A stretch of DNA of 64,000 nt, from contig JAYKKT010000089.1 in the NCBI GenBank assembly GCA_036023115.1, positions 13,655,001 to 13,719,000 on the forward strand, written 5' to 3'. This DNA comes from Brasenia schreberi (Eukaryota > Streptophyta > Magnoliopsida > Nymphaeales > Cabombaceae). The notes below the pieces were generated by a model. That model was not told the DNA's origin and made no database searches. It worked only from the letters and a program-made list of their open reading frames with translations. The translations under genes and the position numbers were made by a program. Shown in pieces: positions 60,430-64,000 of the stretch (its first letter is position 1; each line of letters begins with the position of its first letter).

Positions 60430-60690
60430 ATATCAACTGACACTTCTTCACGCTCATGTGCTCGACATCTTTCTCTTGTTCAATCATCTAAGCAAGCTTG
60501 AGCTTCTAAGGTATCATGTTGTAAGTTATAATGGTGTTCATCTAATATATTATTGCTTACTCTACAGAAATAATTGAGGTTGGAATAACAAAAACATCCT
60601 TAGCAATTAAAGATAAAATTGGATAAGTAAGTTGATGCTCTCACTTCCATTTTAAGACATTTAATTTCTCTCAACCTTTATCTTTTCAAA
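60430..60690 (-). pseudogene. hAT transposase C-terminus of copy 2 (broken)
   Basis: The minus strand reads HQLTYPILSLIAKDVFVIPT, SIISVE, then, after a short deletion that removes the AFS block, NNILDEHHYNLQ. This corresponds to EHQLTYLILSLIVKNVF...NTLDKHHSN in copy 1. It keeps the canonical VFVIPTS better than copy 1 but has lost the core Phe-Ser. Confidence 0.72.
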
Positions 60691-62319
60691 TTCATAAAGA
60701 TCATAATGAGTAACATTATATACCTCAAAACTTAATTGAATCCATAGATTCTGACCATTTTCTAAGTTTGGATATCAAAATATGACTAAAAACTTATCAC
60801 CAAGAGATGAAGATGCATGACTAAGGATGCATAATTGATTAATGTTTAATCTTCTATCATTGATTATACTTGTTGATATCATTAAGCCTATTTAATGAAA
60901 GATTCTTATAGTAAGCATTCAAAAATAATTCTAAGTCTTTTATTTTAATTTAAGTTCCAATGTAGCAACAACTAAACAAATTATTAGAAAATTTATATAA
61001 TAATTAAGCTATTTTTCGTCATCTCTTACACAATATGGATAAGTAAGAATCCGTACGAAAACGTGATAATGTATGAACTACTTCAAAAGCTTAATAAACA
61101 AATAAATGATAAGTCAGATAGTAAACACCAAATAATACATTTATAGCATTATTAAGAAATATAAAAGAAATCTAAAAGACATGTACAAACATCCCAATTA
61201 GATTCAAACAAATTGGATTATGAAAAATAAAAGTACATAAACTTCATTAATAAGTCTCTATAGAGCATAATCACGAACAACATTTGATAGGTTGAGTTCC
61301 AACGATATCCAACGTCCTTTATAAATTTTCTTGATTTTCTACCTTTTCATTTAAAAAAAACTATCCATTCATTTCTAACACTAAGACGACTTCAAAGAAA
61401 ATTAAGTGTCTCTAATAGGTTGTATTTAAGGTCATAATGTTCAAACCATCTTTTATACAAAGGTTAATTATATGACAAACACATCAAATATGAAAAAAAT
61501 TACCACCTAAAATAGGTTGACATATTCTTTATAATTCAAAAATAATACATGTATTTGCAACAATATTATCAAGTGAAATTGAATTTTTTACAAGATAATT
61601 GATACTCTTCAAAAATTGATTTTAACATACATCAACTATTTTGTACAATATTCAATTTATCAAAACAACGAGAAGACGTTTTTGAATTGACTAACTCTCA
61701 TCTATCCAATAAATAATAACATCCATATATGCATGCAACTACCAATTATTAGTGTGTATATCAACATATATACACAATACGCTCAAATGAATAAAAAATG
61801 GAACTGACTTCTTTTTCCTCTTTGTATAATTTATGAATATATTTACTAATCGATTGTATTGAAATAGGTGGAGCTAAAGGACTTTGAGCATTTTTTAGGT
61901 AATCAACTAATCCAAGTTTTTAATCAAAATTAAAAGGAAGATGTTTTATTAAAACAAAACATGCAAACTCATCTATATCTCAAGTGAAGTTGTAGTAGAA
62001 AAACCTTACAGAAGCAATTCCATTAATAGAGGAACTTTTCTACGTAAAAAATTGAGTTTAGTGAGCATCTAAACCCACTAGTATGTGACGTTTTTTTATA
62101 ACATGATTTCTTAATGTTTAAAATTGTATACCTTATCATTGTAGTTGTACTTCACCTCATTCACCATGTCTTATTTATCATGTAATTTTATAAAATAAAA
62201 TTTAAATAAATCAGATTCCTATGTACTTAGCTTTTGGAGGATGTCATCCATGTATAGATTGTATTGGTTGAACTTTCAACGACAAAATGGTTTCCTTCAA
62301 AAATGATATGTTAGTAGTT

Positions 62320-62430
62320 GCATCGCTACTTGTATTTGTGATGCTTTCTTAGCTGAGTGGTATTTACATCATAGGTCTTTGAGGAATATGACAAACCCAA
62401 CTTCAGTTCAAAATAATTTTTTTTTTTAAT
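62320..62430 (-). pseudogene. Possible BED-finger relic of family F transposase
   Basis: The minus strand gives YDVNTTQLRKHHKYK, similar to the Thr-Leu-Lys-His part of hAT BED fingers (NTS.L..HL...H). The equivalent in copy 1 lies near 5600-5640 (YDANIIESRKHDSYR). The Cys pair is not identifiable. Confidence 0.35.
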
Positions 62431-63465
62431 TTTTGAAACTAAAAGATCCATCACCACGATAAGCCATTCACTTAATAAAACATATTAAATAAATTAATAA
62501 TTAATAATTTAAAAATACACTAATATAAAATTAGAGAAAAAAATGAAAGGAACACTCATTCGCTTTTGTAAGACTGTAGATTGTTGTCTTTATATGTTGT
62601 TGAAATAAGAGTCGCACAAATGAAAATGAAACAAGAGCGAGATTGAAGGAAAGAGAAAGAGCGAGATTGAGAGAGAGTACGGGTAATTTAAAAAGAACTT
62701 GCAAGTTATGTGATTTTCAGTTTTGGAATATGCTATTTATAGATGAAAAATACTATTTATCAACAGTGTATTTTTCAAAAAATTATTTTACAAATTTTAA
62801 ATTAAATTAAATTAAATTAAATTTTTAAAAATACATGTTATTGGGGTACACATTGGGTGACTACAAGCGCCACATGGCACCTAATTGACCAGCTAAAGGT
62901 TGGCTTGGCTATCAACAATTGGCAAGCGATCAGCAATTGCTAACAGTCTATCTAGTACTTGGGTGCCATGTAGCGCCTGGGTACACGTTGATTGACGTGG
63001 GCACTACATGGTGCCTGCTTTCTCAAGCCAACCTGGTTGTTAGCTAGCGATAGTCTTGCTGACCACTTGGTTCACTACTTGAGTGCCGCATGGTGCCCCA
63101 ATACAACTTCTATTTTGATTGTTACGTCAATTTCACGGATAAGCGGGATATGGCGCCCACTCATTTTTATTTTTTTTATTGCCAGTGCCGGGTTGGAACC
63201 AGATGTTTATTAGCTGAAACAGACGATTTCGTTATAAAACAGGTACGATAGTTCGAACTGAAACCGAACCACCGGTTGTGGTATTGGTTTCGGCTTCAGG
63301 CTAGTTTTCTAAATCCAAAAATCGTAACCGAACCGAGACTTACCCGATTGCAGTTATGGTTTCAGAACCGGAACTGGCGGTTCCAGTTCTATCCGATTTG
63401 CAAGACGTTTCAATTCTGGTTTGAACCACTGGGCTGGTTCTGAACCGGCCATGTCTACTCTTGTC

Positions 63466-64000
63466 CAGTGTACCTGGGAAAGCAATCTCTCTCTCTCGGA
63501 CAAAACCAATTATCAACCTTTCGGTTAGGGCTGGAAAATGAGTCAAACGAACCAAACAACCCTTGTTCATTATTCAACTCATTTTCTCTGCGAATGAGCT
63601 TACTTAACCCTAGCCGAACAGCCTCTGTTCGAACATGTTCACAAACGGTTCATTATCCTTTTACAAAATGAGCTCAACTGAGTTGAGAGAGAGACCTCCT
63701 TAAATACCCTAAGCAAAACGCCCCTTGTTTACCTAAAACCCTCGTATGTAAAAAGCTTGAAACAGAATGAAGCTCACTTACCCGAAATACCTTTTATCAA
63801 CTGCCGGCAAAGCATGGTTTAGGTAAAAAGAAAACGAACGACGTTTGCCAAGCTTTCACCAGCCGAACCAAGCTGAAAATACCATCTTCATGTGCAGCTC
63901 ATGTGGTTTAATGAACCGAACATAAAAGAATGAGGGACTAGCCGAACTATGAGCTGCTTGTTCCATTTACCATCCTTGCTTTCGGTTCTCAATTTGGATT
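63466..64000. other. Right edge, hAT-MITE-like sequence
   Basis: TTAGGGCTGGAAAATGAG at about 63525 resembles the TAGGG.TGG termini of plant hAT MITEs. The rest is rich in GAACC/AGCCGAAC motifs. The opposite end was not found and may lie beyond the window. No gene. Confidence 0.35.

Larger units (their letters stand above)
59479..63457 (-). mobile_element. hAT DNA transposon, family F, copy 2 (inverted)
   Basis: The right end reads inward TAGACATGGCCGGTTC and the left end TTAATCATGCTCGGTTCC. The flanking octamers CTCTTGCT (59471-59478) and CTCTTGTC (63458-63465) match at 6 of 8 positions. Dense GGTTCC/GAACCGG motifs lie in 59490-59710 and 63230-63450. The interior is collinear with 4664-8349 in reverse, including the CATGGTGCC/TGGCGC-type repeats at 62870-63150 and the transposase relic near 60430-60690. 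Confidence 0.8.

Overview
This is plant nuclear DNA. It is AT-rich and contains two intron-bearing housekeeping genes that can be read with confidence. Nearly everything else is decayed transposable elements typical of angiosperms: Ty1/copia and Ty3/gypsy LTR retrotransposons, solo LTRs, RTE-like LINEs, hAT DNA transposons with deletion derivatives, tRNA-derived SINEs, and long (TA)n/(CT)n microsatellites. The species cannot be told from the sequence.

Host genes. At the far left, on the minus strand, is the first coding exon (15 codons) of a clathrin heavy chain gene; the rest lies outside the window. A complete group-VI ubiquitin-conjugating enzyme E2 gene (UBC8/UBC10/UBC28 type) lies on the minus strand in four coding exons between 52815 and 40842. 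The exons join to exactly 148 codons plus stop. The coding region is intact although intron 2 is 9.2 kb and full of transposons.

Layout. 1-790: clathrin exon 1 and upstream region. 798-3570: small minus-strand gypsy-like element with gag and protease but no RT or integrase. 4664-8349: hAT element (family F). 8350-8690: microsatellites. 10178-10868: RTE-like LINE fragment. 10890 to beyond 18847: copia element, split at 14221-18050 by a solo LTR with 5-bp target duplication ATCAC. About 19640-26365: Tat-like gypsy remnant, split at 20108-22689 by a second solo LTR of the same family with duplication GGTTG. 26560-28990: two copia remnants. 29200-32000: foldback MITEs and microsatellites. 32200-36605: minus-strand copia remnant. 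37533-38052: short derivative of hAT family F. 39100-40300: two SINE-like copies. 40842-52815: the E2 gene. 53335-58186: two RTE-like LINEs inserted back to back, each with its own target duplication. 58817-58918: tRNA-derived SINE. 59479-63457: second full-length copy of hAT family F, inverted relative to the first.

Most notable structure. Intron 2 of the E2 gene holds an 8.46-kb hAT element of the DUF659 type, into which at least three further copies of the same family have inserted. One of those carries a LINE fragment. All copies have ends built from direct, inverted and palindromic GTATCG/CGATAC motifs. The second hAT family uses a different subterminal motif (GGTTCC/GAACCGG). No operon, CRISPR array or prokaryotic system is present, and I found no convincing novel protein-coding system.
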